Of a DNA stretch of 32,831 nucleotides, positions 8,133 to 15,422 are shown piece after piece. How positions within the stretch are numbered: position 1 is the first letter of the stretch; each line of letters starts with the position of its first letter. The notes under the pieces are model-generated. The model was not told where the DNA came from. It saw only the letters and a list, made by a program, of their open reading frames with translations, and did not search any database. The DNA is taken from the NCBI RefSeq assembly GCF_008868155.1, contig NZ_WBKR01000046.1:1-32831 (forward strand). Direction: 5' to 3'. Origin of the DNA: Micromonospora sp. ALFpr18c (lineage in GTDB: Bacteria > Actinomycetota > Actinomycetes > Mycobacteriales > Micromonosporaceae). The translations under genes and the position numbers were made by a program.

Positions 8133-9299
8133 ATGCGAACGGGTGTCTGGTTGGTGGGAGCGCGCGGTTCGGTCGCGACCACCAGCATCGTCGGAGGGCT
8201 CGCGCTGCGAGCCGGCCTGGCCGGGCCGACCGGCTGCGTCACGGAACTGCCCGAGCTGCGCGGCCCCGACCTGCCGTCCTTCGCCGACCTGGTCTTCGGC
8301 GGGCACGACCTGGCCACGACTCCGCTGTGCAAGCGCGCCGAGGCGCTGGCCGACGCCGGGGTCGTCCCCGGCAGGCTCGTCGCCGCGCTCCCCGACGAGC
8401 TGACCGCCGTCGAGCAGGAGCTGCGCCCCGCGCCCACCGGCGCCACCCAGGCCGACCGGGCCGCCGCCGTGGTCCACGACCTCACCAGCTTCCGCGAACG
8501 GCACGGGTTGGACCGGGTGGTGGTGGTCAACGTCTCCGCCACCGAACCGACCCCCCGGCCGCACCCCGGGCACGCCGATCCCGACGCGCTGCGCGCCGCG
8601 CTCGCCGGCCCGGACGAGGTGCTGCCACCCAGCTCCCTGTACGCGTACGCGGCGCTGCTCGCCGACTGCCCGTACGTCGACTTCACCCCGTCCACCGGGC
8701 TGCGGCTGCCGGCGCTCACCACGCTGGCCGAACAGCTGCGCCTGCCGTACGCCGGGCACGACGGCAAGACCGGGGAGACCCTGGTCAAGTCGGTGCTCGC
8801 GCCGATGTTCGCGATGCGCAACCTGGCCGTGCGCTCCTGGTCCGGGATGAACCTGCTCGGTGGCGGCGACGGCGCCACCCTCGCCGACCCGGCCGCCAAC
8901 GCGGCGAAGGTGCAGAGCAAGCAGCGGGTGCTCGGCGAGACGCTGGGCTACGTCCCGCAGGGCAACACCCGGATCGAGTACGTCGAGGAGCTGGGCGACT
9001 TCAAGACCGCCTGGGATCTGATCACGTTCGCCGGCTTCCTCGGCACCGGCATGCGGATGGAGTTCACCTGGCACGGCTGCGACTCCGCGCTGGCCGCGCC
9101 ACTGGTGCTCGACCTGGCCCGGCTCACCGCCGCGGCGCACGCCGCCGGGCACGTCGGGCCGCTGGCCGACCTGGGCTTCTTCTTCAAGGACCCGCTGGGT
9201 GCCCCCACCCACTCGCTGGCCGAGCAGTGGGCCCGACTGACCGACTTCACCCGGCAGCTGCACGCCGGCCGGGACGGTGGCCATGACCACGCTGGCTGA
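8133..9299 (+). CDS. myo-Inositol-1-phosphate-synthase-like cyclase, first gene of ebo-type operon
   Basis: A 388-residue protein of the inositol-3-phosphate synthase family, which cyclises glucose 6-phosphate by NAD-dependent oxidation, aldol closure and reduction. The NAD fold starts with VWLVGARGSVAT. The catalytic region is clear: DGKTGETLVKSVLAPMF matches the lysine-bearing KSGQT..KSVL block of known synthases, NLLGGGDGATL matches NHLGNNDGYNL, and KVQSKQRVLGE matches the following lysine segment. FFFKDPLG near the C-terminus is also a family block. It therefore looks active. It differs from the usual actinobacterial synthase, which begins with a different NAD motif, so it is probably not the housekeeping enzyme for inositol lipids and mycothiol. 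The ATG follows GGAAGGAG, and its 3' end overlaps the UbiA gene. Product inferred, not proven: an inositol phosphate or related cyclitol phosphate. Confidence 0.85.
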   Translation: MRTGVWLVGARGSVATTSIVGGLALRAGLAGPTGCVTELPELRGPDLPSFADLVFGGHDLATTPLCKRAEALADAGVVPGRLVAALPDELTAVEQELRPAPTGATQADRAAAVVHDLTSFRERHGLDRVVVVNVSATEPTPRPHPGHADPDALRAALAGPDEVLPPSSLYAYAALLADCPYVDFTPSTGLRLPALTTLAEQLRLPYAGHDGKTGETLVKSVLAPMFAMRNLAVRSWSGMNLLGGGDGATLADPAANAAKVQSKQRVLGETLGYVPQGNTRIEYVEELGDFKTAWDLITFAGFLGTGMRMEFTWHGCDSALAAPLVLDLARLTAAAHAAGHVGPLADLGFFFKDPLGAPTHSLAEQWARLTDFTRQLHAGRDGGHDHAG

Positions 9300-10242
9300 C
9301 GTCGCCGAACTGGTCCGGGCGCCGGCGGCGCTGTCGGTGCCGGGTGACGTGATCGCCGGAGCGGCGGCGGCCGGCGCGCTCGGCCCGCGTACCCCCGCTC
9401 TGGCCGGCGCATCGGTCCTGCTCTACTGGGCCGGCATGGCCGCCAACGACTGGGCCGACCGGCGCCTGGACGCCGTCGAGCGGCCCGAGCGGCCGATCCC
9501 CAGCGGCCGGGTCACCCCGGCCGTCGCGGTCGGCCTCGCCGCCGGCCTCACCGCCGCCGGCGTGGGCCTGGCCGCCGCCGTGGGCGGGCGCCGCGCCGCC
9601 ACGCTCGCCGTGCCCCTGGCCGCCACCATCTGGGGGTACGACCTGCTGGCCAAGAACACCGCCGCCGGGCCGGCCGTGATGGCCGCCTGCCGCGGGCTGG
9701 ACGTGCTGCTCGGCGCGTCCGGCGGGCGGCTGACCCGGGCGCTGCCGGCGGCGGCGACCGTCGCCGCGCACACCTGGACGGTCACCGCCCTGTCCCGCCG
9801 TGAGGTCACCGGCGCCGACGCCGCCCTGCCGATGCGCACCCTCGCCGGCACCGCCATGGTCGCCGCCAGCGCCGCCGTCGCCGCGCCCGGCGCCCGCCGC
9901 GCAGCCGCCCGAGTCGACGAGCGGTCCGGTGCGACCGAGCGGGCCGGTGCCGTCGGCGAGGTCGGTGTCCGCGCGAGGCGCACCCGATCGGCCGGGATCG
10001 CGGCCGCGCTGCCCGCCGTGCTGGCCGGCTGGTACGCCGCCCGCTACGGCGCGGCCCAGGTCGAGGTGGTGCGTGATCCGTCGGCCGGACGGGTCCGTGC
10101 CGCCGTCGGCGCGGGGATCACCGGACTGCCCGCCCTGCAGGGGGCGCTCACCGCCCGGGGCGGCGCTGGCCTGCTCGGGTTGGCCGTCGCCGCGGCGGCA
10201 CCGCTGGGCCGGCGGCTCGCTCGGAAGATGTCCCCGACATGA
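9283..10242 (+). CDS. eboC: UbiA-family prenyltransferase, EboC-like
   Basis: A 319-residue integral membrane protein of the UbiA superfamily, with about eight hydrophobic segments. The prenyl-diphosphate and magnesium motif is NDWADRRLDAVERPERPIPSG (about residues 50-70), the NDxxDxxxD form typical of the EboC/SCO-type branch. The second aspartate motif of classical UbiA enzymes is not obvious; SRREVTGADA stands in that region. It would move a polyprenyl group from its diphosphate to an acceptor at the membrane. The donor could come from the polyprenyl synthase at the end of the operon and the acceptor from the cyclase branch, both inferences. I chose the ATG at 9283; a GTG lies at 9277. It overlaps the cyclase gene by 17 bases and the next gene by 4. 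Confidence 0.85.
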   Translation: MTTLADVAELVRAPAALSVPGDVIAGAAAAGALGPRTPALAGASVLLYWAGMAANDWADRRLDAVERPERPIPSGRVTPAVAVGLAAGLTAAGVGLAAAVGGRRAATLAVPLAATIWGYDLLAKNTAAGPAVMAACRGLDVLLGASGGRLTRALPAAATVAAHTWTVTALSRREVTGADAALPMRTLAGTAMVAASAAVAAPGARRAAARVDERSGATERAGAVGEVGVRARRTRSAGIAAALPAVLAGWYAARYGAAQVEVVRDPSAGRVRAAVGAGITGLPALQGALTARGGAGLLGLAVAAAAPLGRRLARKMSPT

Positions 10243-11279
10243 CCGTGCCCCAGCCGCGACCACCGGTCGCCGACGCGACGACGCTGCGCCTCGGGTACGG
10301 CACGAACGGCTTCGCCAACCACCGACTCGACGACGCGCTCGCCGTCATCGCCGACCTCGGCTATGTCGGGGTGGCGCTCACCCTGGACCACGACCACCTC
10401 GACCCGTTCGCGCCGGGGCTCACCCGCCGGATCGCCGCGGTTGGGCGACGGCTGAGTGAGCTGGGCCTTGCGGTGGTCATCGAGACCGGCGCCCGCTACC
10501 TGCTCGACCCGTGGCACAAGCACGCCCCGACGCTGCTGCACGACGACCCGACCCGACGGATCGAGTTCCTGCGTCGGGCCGTCCGCGTCGGCGCCGACCT
10601 CGGCGCGGAGGCGGTGTCGTTCTGGGCCGGCGTACGCCCCGAGTCGGTGTCGCCGCAGTGCGCGTGGGACCGGCTGGTCGCCGGTTGCGCCACCGTCGTC
10701 GACGCCGCCGACACCGCCGGCGTCACCCTCGGCTTCGAACCGGAGCCGGGGATGCTGGTGCAGGACATCGCCGACTGGCGGCGCCTGCGTGCCGCGCTCG
10801 ACGCACCGGCCCGCTTCGGCATCACCCTCGACATCGGACACTGCCGGTGCCTGGAGCCGTGGCCGGTCCCGCAGTGCGTCGCCGAGGTGGCCGACCACCT
10901 GGTCAACGTGCAGATCGACGACATGCGTCGGGGCGTGCACGAGCACCTGGAGTTCGGCACCGGCGAGATCGACTTTCCGCCGGTGCTGGCCGCCCTGGCC
11001 GAGGCCGGCTATCGCGGACTGGTCGCCGTCGAGCTGCCCCGGGACTCGCACGCCGCGCCCGCCGTCGCCGCCCGCTCGATCGAGTTCCTGCGCGCCGCCG
11101 GGCAGACCGCCGCCGGGCAGACCGCCGCCGGGCAGACCGTGGCCGGGAGCGCCACCACGAGCACGGTGGCGACCGCCGGGTCCACCGACGGCGAGACAAC
11201 CACCGCCGCCCTTTGCTCTGCTTCACCGGACGCAACACCTGCCGCCCGCTATCCGGACAGCGACCGTCGCGTGGGGTGA
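10239..11279 (+). CDS. Xylose-isomerase-like TIM-barrel protein, EboE-related
   Basis: A 346-residue protein whose first 285 or so residues form a sugar isomerase/epimerase (AP endonuclease 2 type) TIM barrel. It has LGYGTNGFA at the first strand, GFEPEPGMLVQD at mid-length, TLDIGHCRC, and VNVQIDDM, which together supply the usual E, D, H and D metal ligands. The LGYxTN and GFEPEPG segments are shared with EboE (12817-14016), so the operon holds two related barrels. The natural barrel seems to end at EFLRAAG; the remaining 60 residues are low-complexity (three AAGQT units) and are partly encoded by an inverted repeat that contains the stop codon. This tail is probably dispensable. The ATG overlaps the UbiA stop (ATGA). 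Substrate unknown. Confidence 0.8.
   Translation: MTVPQPRPPVADATTLRLGYGTNGFANHRLDDALAVIADLGYVGVALTLDHDHLDPFAPGLTRRIAAVGRRLSELGLAVVIETGARYLLDPWHKHAPTLLHDDPTRRIEFLRRAVRVGADLGAEAVSFWAGVRPESVSPQCAWDRLVAGCATVVDAADTAGVTLGFEPEPGMLVQDIADWRRLRAALDAPARFGITLDIGHCRCLEPWPVPQCVAEVADHLVNVQIDDMRRGVHEHLEFGTGEIDFPPVLAALAEAGYRGLVAVELPRDSHAAPAVAARSIEFLRAAGQTAAGQTAAGQTVAGSATTSTVATAGSTDGETTTAALCSASPDATPAARYPDSDRRVG
11094..11138 (+). repeat. 15-bp tandem repeat, three perfect copies, in coding sequence
   Basis: The unit GCCGCCGGGCAGACC is repeated three times without change (11094-11108, 11109-11123, 11124-11138), followed by a partial copy. It encodes AAGQT units at the end of the TIM barrel and keeps the frame, so copy number could vary by slippage without breaking the gene. 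Confidence 0.85.
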
Positions 11280-11292
11280 AGCAGAGCAAAGG
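11210..11292. repeat. Perfect 18-bp inverted repeat spanning a gene end (MITE- or REP-like)
   Basis: CCTTTGCTCTGCTTCACC (11210-11227) recurs as its exact complement at 11275-11292, with 47 bases between. The arms are much less GC-rich than their surroundings. The structure covers the last codons and stop (11277-11279) of the TIM-barrel gene and ends 60 bases before eboA. It could be a dispersed palindromic element that inserted in frame and supplied a new 3' end, or an internal attenuator that lowers expression of the downstream ebo genes. Confidence 0.75.
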
Positions 11293-11352
11293 ACGCGCCT
11301 GAGGCACTCGGGCCGCCGGGTGCCTGCGGAGCAGCACGAGGGAGGAGACGGG

Positions 11353-11961
11353 ATGACACCGGATTCACTACGGGCCGCGCTGCGGGGCGTACCCGATCCC
11401 GACTGGCTGGACACGGCGCTGCGCCGGGTCGCGGCCGAACCCACCGCGATCACCCGGCTCTTCCCCGCCGCCGCCCGGCGCTGCGGGCGCGGGCCGCTGC
11501 CCGACGCCCCCGGTTGGACGGCCGACGACGCGGCCCGGGTGCTGCTGCTGACCGCGCTGCCCGGCGACCACGCCGCGTACGCCGAAACCCTCTACCAGCA
11601 CGGTGACGCGGCCGAGCGGCGGGCCGTGCTGCGCGCTCTGCCGCTGCTGCCGATCGGCGCCGCCGGGGTGCCCCTGCTGCACGACGCGATCCGGACCAAC
11701 GACACCCGACTGGTCGCCGCCGCCCTCGGCCCGTACGCCCGGCACCTCGACCCGGCCGCCTGGCGACAGGCGGTGCTCAAGTGCGTGTTCAGCGGCGTAC
11801 CCCTGACCGCCGTGGCCGACCTGGACACCCGGGCCGACGGTGAGCTGGCCGCGATGCTGGCCGCGTTGGCCGCCGAACGCCACGCCGCCGGCCGCGAGCT
11901 GCCCGCCGACGCCACCGACCTGCTCGACCGGCTCACCGCCGCACTGCCCCGGGAGGCGTGA
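11353..11961 (+). CDS. eboA: EboA-like protein
   Basis: A 202-residue, soluble, alpha-helical protein matching the EboA family by its character and neighbours: an N-terminal AALRGVPDPDWLDTALRRV-type helix, then DDAARVLLLTAL, AERRAVLRALPLLP, and LKCVFSGVPL, where repeated helical pairs resemble HEAT-like folds. EboA has no known catalytic activity. In cyanobacteria ebo genes are needed to move the scytonemin monomer to the periplasm; the role here is unknown. The ATG at 11353 has GGAGGAG just upstream. A 73-base gap, holding half of the 18-bp inverted repeat, separates it from the previous gene, the only real gap in the operon. The stop lies one base before the eboB start. Confidence 0.75.
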   Translation: MTPDSLRAALRGVPDPDWLDTALRRVAAEPTAITRLFPAAARRCGRGPLPDAPGWTADDAARVLLLTALPGDHAAYAETLYQHGDAAERRAVLRALPLLPIGAAGVPLLHDAIRTNDTRLVAAALGPYARHLDPAAWRQAVLKCVFSGVPLTAVADLDTRADGELAAMLAALAAERHAAGRELPADATDLLDRLTAALPREA

Positions 11962-11962
11962 C

Positions 11963-12817
11963 ATGCGCATCTTCGACCCCCACATCCACATGACCTCACG
12001 CACCACCGACGACTACGAACGGATGGCCGCCGCCGGGGTGCGCGCGGTGGTGGAGCCGGCGTTCTGGCTGGGTCAGCCGCGCACCAGCGCCGCCTCGTTC
12101 ACCGACTACTTCGACTCGCTGATCGGTTGGGAGCCGTTCCGGGCCGGGCAGTTCGGGGTACGCCACTTCGCCACCATCGCGCTGAACCCCAAGGAGGCCA
12201 ACGACCCGCGCTGCCGGCCGGTGCTCGACCTGCTGCCCCGCTACCTGGACAAGGACGCGGTGGTGGCGGTCGGCGAGATCGGCTACGACTCGATGACCCC
12301 GGAGGAGGACGAGGCGTTCGCCGCGCAGCTCGCCCTCGCCGTGGCGCACGACCTGCCGGCCCTGGTGCACACCCCGCACCGGGACAAGGCGCGCGGATGC
12401 GAGCGAACCCTCGCCGTGGTCGCCGAATCCGGCATCGACCCGGGGCGCGTGGTGGTCGACCACCTCAACGAGGTGACCGTCAAGTTGGTCCGCGACAGCG
12501 GCTGCTGGCTGGGCTTCTCGATCTACCCGGACACCAAGATGACCCCGTCCCGGATGGTCGAGCTGCTGCGCGAGTACGGCACGGACCGGATGCTGGTCAA
12601 CTCGGCCGCCGACTGGGGGCGCTCCGACCCGCTGCTGACCCGGGCGACCGGCGAGGCGATGCTGCAGGCCGGGTTCAGCGACGACGACGTCGACACCGTG
12701 CTGTGGCGCAACCCGGTGGAGTTCTACGGGCAGTCCGGTCGGCTCGACCTCAGCGACCTGGAGGTCACCGCCGTGGACCCGCAGACCGGCAACTCGATCC
12801 TGCGCGGCGGCAGCTGA
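11963..12817 (+). CDS. eboB: TatD-like metal-dependent hydrolase, EboB-like
   Basis: A 284-residue amidohydrolase-superfamily TIM barrel. Metal-binding motifs are in the expected order: FDPHIH at the N-terminus (HxH), VGEIGYD at about residue 95, LVHTPHRDK at about 135, VVDHLNE at about 167, and NSAADWG at about 215. TatD proteins are usually nucleases, but this branch (EboB) is linked to small-molecule pathways and more likely hydrolyses a phosphate ester, amide or ring. The ATG at 11963 comes one base after the eboA stop with GGGAGG upstream, and the stop overlaps the eboE start by one base, so the three are tightly coupled. Cytosolic; no signal peptide. Confidence 0.85.
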   Translation: MRIFDPHIHMTSRTTDDYERMAAAGVRAVVEPAFWLGQPRTSAASFTDYFDSLIGWEPFRAGQFGVRHFATIALNPKEANDPRCRPVLDLLPRYLDKDAVVAVGEIGYDSMTPEEDEAFAAQLALAVAHDLPALVHTPHRDKARGCERTLAVVAESGIDPGRVVVDHLNEVTVKLVRDSGCWLGFSIYPDTKMTPSRMVELLREYGTDRMLVNSAADWGRSDPLLTRATGEAMLQAGFSDDDVDTVLWRNPVEFYGQSGRLDLSDLEVTAVDPQTGNSILRGGS

Positions 12818-14016
12818 TGCGGCTGCGACATTCCGGCGGCGACACCGTCCACCTCGGCTACTGCACGAACGTGCACCCCGCCGAGGACCTCGCCGGCATC
12901 CTCGGTCAACTCGACACCTACGCCGTGCCGGTCCGCGAGGCACTCGGCAGCGACCTGCTCGGCCTCGGCCTGTGGCTGGCCGCCCCGGTCGCCGCCGAGC
13001 TGGCCGCCGACCCGGCGCTGCGCCGCCGGTTGCGCACCGAGCTGGACGCGCGCGGGCTGGAGGTGGTCACCCTCAACGGCTTTCCCTACGCGGCGTTCCA
13101 GGCACCGGTGGTCAAGCAGGACGTCTACCACCCGGACTGGACCACCGAGCAGCGGCTGACGTACACCCTCGATCTGGCCCGGGTGCTCGCCGACCTGCTG
13201 CCCGACGACGCCGCCCGGGGCTCGATCTCCACGCTGCCGCTGGCCTGGCGGCAGCCCTGGGACACCGACCGGGCCGACGCCGCCCGACGCCGGCTCGACC
13301 AGCTCGCCGCCGGCCTGGCCGCGGTGCAGCGCGACACCGGCCGGCAGGTCCGGGTCGGCTTCGAACCGGAGCCCGGCTGCGTGGTGGAGAGCACCGACCA
13401 GGCCGCCGCGCTGCTGTCCGGCATGGACACCGAACGCCTGGGTGTCTGCGTCGACCTGGCCCACCTGGCCTGCGCCTGGGAGGAGCCGACCGAGGCACTC
13501 GACCGGCTGCGGGCGGCCGACCTGCCCGTGGTGAAGGTGCAGGTCTCCGCCGCCGTCGAGGCCACCGACCCGGCCGGTGACGCCGACGAACTGCACCGCT
13601 GGGTGGAGCCACGCTTCCTGCACCAGACCCGGGGGGCCGGCTGCGCCGCGGGCGGCGACCCGGCCGACCCGGCGTACGCGGCCGACGACCTCGACGAGGC
13701 GCTGGAGCGGGCGCTGCCCGGCCCGTGGCGGGTGCACTACCACGTGCCCCTGCACGCCCCACCCGAGGAACCGCTCGGCTCGACCCTGCCCGTTCTGCGC
13801 GCCGCGCTGAGAGCGCTCTACACCGGCCCGGCCGCCGGCTGCGACCACCTCGACGTCGAGACGTACACCTGGGGGGTGCTGCCGGCCGCACGACGGCCGG
13901 GCACCGACGCGGAGCTGGCCGTCGGCATCGCCGCCGAGCTGGCCTTCGCCCGCACCGAACTGGTCAGCCTCGGGCTGACCCCGGAGAACACCGTGACCGC
14001 GGGAGTGACGAGATGA
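12817..14016 (+). CDS. eboE: EboE-like metabolite traffic / TIM-barrel protein
   Basis: A 399-residue xylose-isomerase-like TIM barrel matching EboE. Key segments are VHLGYCTNVHPAEDL (residues 11-25), VTLNGFPYAAFQ, VRVGFEPEPGCVVES (about 180-195), VCVDLAHLACAWE, VVKVQVSAAVE, VHYHVPLHAPPEE and DVETYTWGVLP. The histidines, aspartates and glutamates in these blocks can bind a metal as in sugar isomerases. EboE is often named a metabolite traffic protein from the scytonemin work, but its reaction is unknown. It shares LGYxTN and GFEPEPG with the barrel at 10239-11279. Start ATG 12817 overlaps the eboB stop by one base (TGATG); its stop overlaps eboF (ATGA). Confidence 0.85.
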   Translation: MRLRHSGGDTVHLGYCTNVHPAEDLAGILGQLDTYAVPVREALGSDLLGLGLWLAAPVAAELAADPALRRRLRTELDARGLEVVTLNGFPYAAFQAPVVKQDVYHPDWTTEQRLTYTLDLARVLADLLPDDAARGSISTLPLAWRQPWDTDRADAARRRLDQLAAGLAAVQRDTGRQVRVGFEPEPGCVVESTDQAAALLSGMDTERLGVCVDLAHLACAWEEPTEALDRLRAADLPVVKVQVSAAVEATDPAGDADELHRWVEPRFLHQTRGAGCAAGGDPADPAYAADDLDEALERALPGPWRVHYHVPLHAPPEEPLGSTLPVLRAALRALYTGPAAGCDHLDVETYTWGVLPAARRPGTDAELAVGIAAELAFARTELVSLGLTPENTVTAGVTR

Positions 14017-15422
14017 GCCGACGACTGGTGGTGCTCGACGTGGTGGGGCTGACCCCGCGACTGCTGGCACACATGCCCCGGCTGCGCGGAGTCGCCGACG
14101 GCGGCTTCCGGGCCGAGTTGGGCACCGTGCTGCCCGCGGTGACCTGCTCGGTGCAGTCCACCTTCCTGACCGGCGAGCCGCCCAGCGGGCACGGCATCGT
14201 CGGCAACGGGTGGTACTTCCGGGACCTGGGTGAGGTGCTGCTGTGGCGGCAGCACAACGCGCTGGTCGGCGGGGAGAAGCTCTGGCAGGCGGCCCGCCGG
14301 GCCGAGCCCGGCTACACCGTCGCCGACGTCTGCTGGTGGTACGCGATGGGCGCGGACGTCAACTGGACGGTCACCCCGCGCCCCGTGTACTACGCCGACG
14401 GGCGCAAGGAGCCGGACTGCTACACCGACCCGCCGGAACTGCACGACGCGCTCACCGGCCGGCTGGGCACGTTCCCGCTGTTCACCTACTGGGGGCCGAC
14501 CGCCGGGCTGCCGTCGTCGCGGTGGATCTGCCAGGCGGCCGAGCAGATCCTGGCCGACGTGTCACCCGACCTGACCCTGGTCTACGTCCCGCACCTCGAC
14601 TACGACCTGCAACGCTTCGGTCCGTCGTCGGCCCAGGCCGCCGCCGCTGCGGCCGAACTGGACGCGGTGCTCGGGCCGCTGCTGGACGCCGCCCGCGCCC
14701 GTGACGCCACCGTGGTGGTGCTGTCCGAGTACGGCATCACCGACGTGTCCCGGCCGGTGGACGTCAACCGGCTGCTGCGCGCCGAAGGGCTGCTGCGGGT
14801 GCACACGCAGGCCGGCATGGAGTACCTCGACCCGTGGACGTCGAAGGCGTTCGCGGTCGCCGACCACCAGGTCGCGCACGTCTACGTCAAGGACCCGGCC
14901 GACGTGCCGGCGGTGGCGAAGCTCTGCGCCGGGCTGCCCGGGGTGGCCGAGGTGCTCGACGCCGACGGCAAGGCCGCGCACGGGCTGGACCACGAGCGCG
15001 CCGGTGAGCTGGTGCTGGTGGCCGAGCCGGACTCCTGGTTCACGTACTACTACTGGTTGGACGACGCCCGCGCACCGGACTTCGCCCGGCTCGTCGAGAT
15101 CCACCGCAAGCCCGGGTACGACCCCGCCGAGCTGTTCTTCGACCCGGCCAACCCCGGGGCGGCCAAGCTGCGGGCGGCCGCCGCGCTGGCCCGCAAGAAG
15201 GTCGGCATGCGGTACCTGATGAGCGCGATCGGCCTGGACGCCGGAGCGCGCGCGGTACGCGGCTCGCACGGGCGGCTGCCGGACGACCCGGCGGACGCCC
15301 CGGTGCTGCTCTGCTCCGACCCCACCGCCGCCCGTGACCGGATCGCGGCCACCGAGGTCAAGGAGTTGTTGCTGGAGCTGGCCGGGCTGAGTTCCGGTGG
15401 CGGGTCGGGGGAGGGGTCGTGA
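14013..15422 (+). CDS. eboF: EboF-like alkaline-phosphatase-superfamily phosphodiesterase
   Basis: A 469-residue protein of the nucleotide pyrophosphatase/phosphodiesterase branch of the alkaline phosphatase superfamily. The N-terminal VVLDVVGLTP supplies the first metal aspartate, and LPAVTCSVQSTFLTGEPPSG carries the usual nucleophile threonine region (about residues 39-58). PHLDYDLQRFG, LSEYGIT and ADHQVAHVYV supply the further aspartate, histidine and glutamate ligands. It would hydrolyse a phosphodiester or phosphate on a pathway intermediate. No signal peptide is seen, so it probably acts in the cytosol. It overlaps eboE and the polyprenyl synthase gene by 4 bases each. The C-terminal 12 residues are glycine/serine-rich and look like a disordered tail. 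Confidence 0.85.
   Translation: MSRRLVVLDVVGLTPRLLAHMPRLRGVADGGFRAELGTVLPAVTCSVQSTFLTGEPPSGHGIVGNGWYFRDLGEVLLWRQHNALVGGEKLWQAARRAEPGYTVADVCWWYAMGADVNWTVTPRPVYYADGRKEPDCYTDPPELHDALTGRLGTFPLFTYWGPTAGLPSSRWICQAAEQILADVSPDLTLVYVPHLDYDLQRFGPSSAQAAAAAAELDAVLGPLLDAARARDATVVVLSEYGITDVSRPVDVNRLLRAEGLLRVHTQAGMEYLDPWTSKAFAVADHQVAHVYVKDPADVPAVAKLCAGLPGVAEVLDADGKAAHGLDHERAGELVLVAEPDSWFTYYYWLDDARAPDFARLVEIHRKPGYDPAELFFDPANPGAAKLRAAAALARKKVGMRYLMSAIGLDAGARAVRGSHGRLPDDPADAPVLLCSDPTAARDRIAATEVKELLLELAGLSSGGGSGEGS

Noticed and set aside
8133..9299. Housekeeping inositol synthase for mycothiol and phosphatidylinositol
   Set aside because: It lies inside the ebo-type operon with overlapping genes and has a different NAD-binding start from the usual actinobacterial enzyme. 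A second copy elsewhere would settle this, but cannot be seen here.
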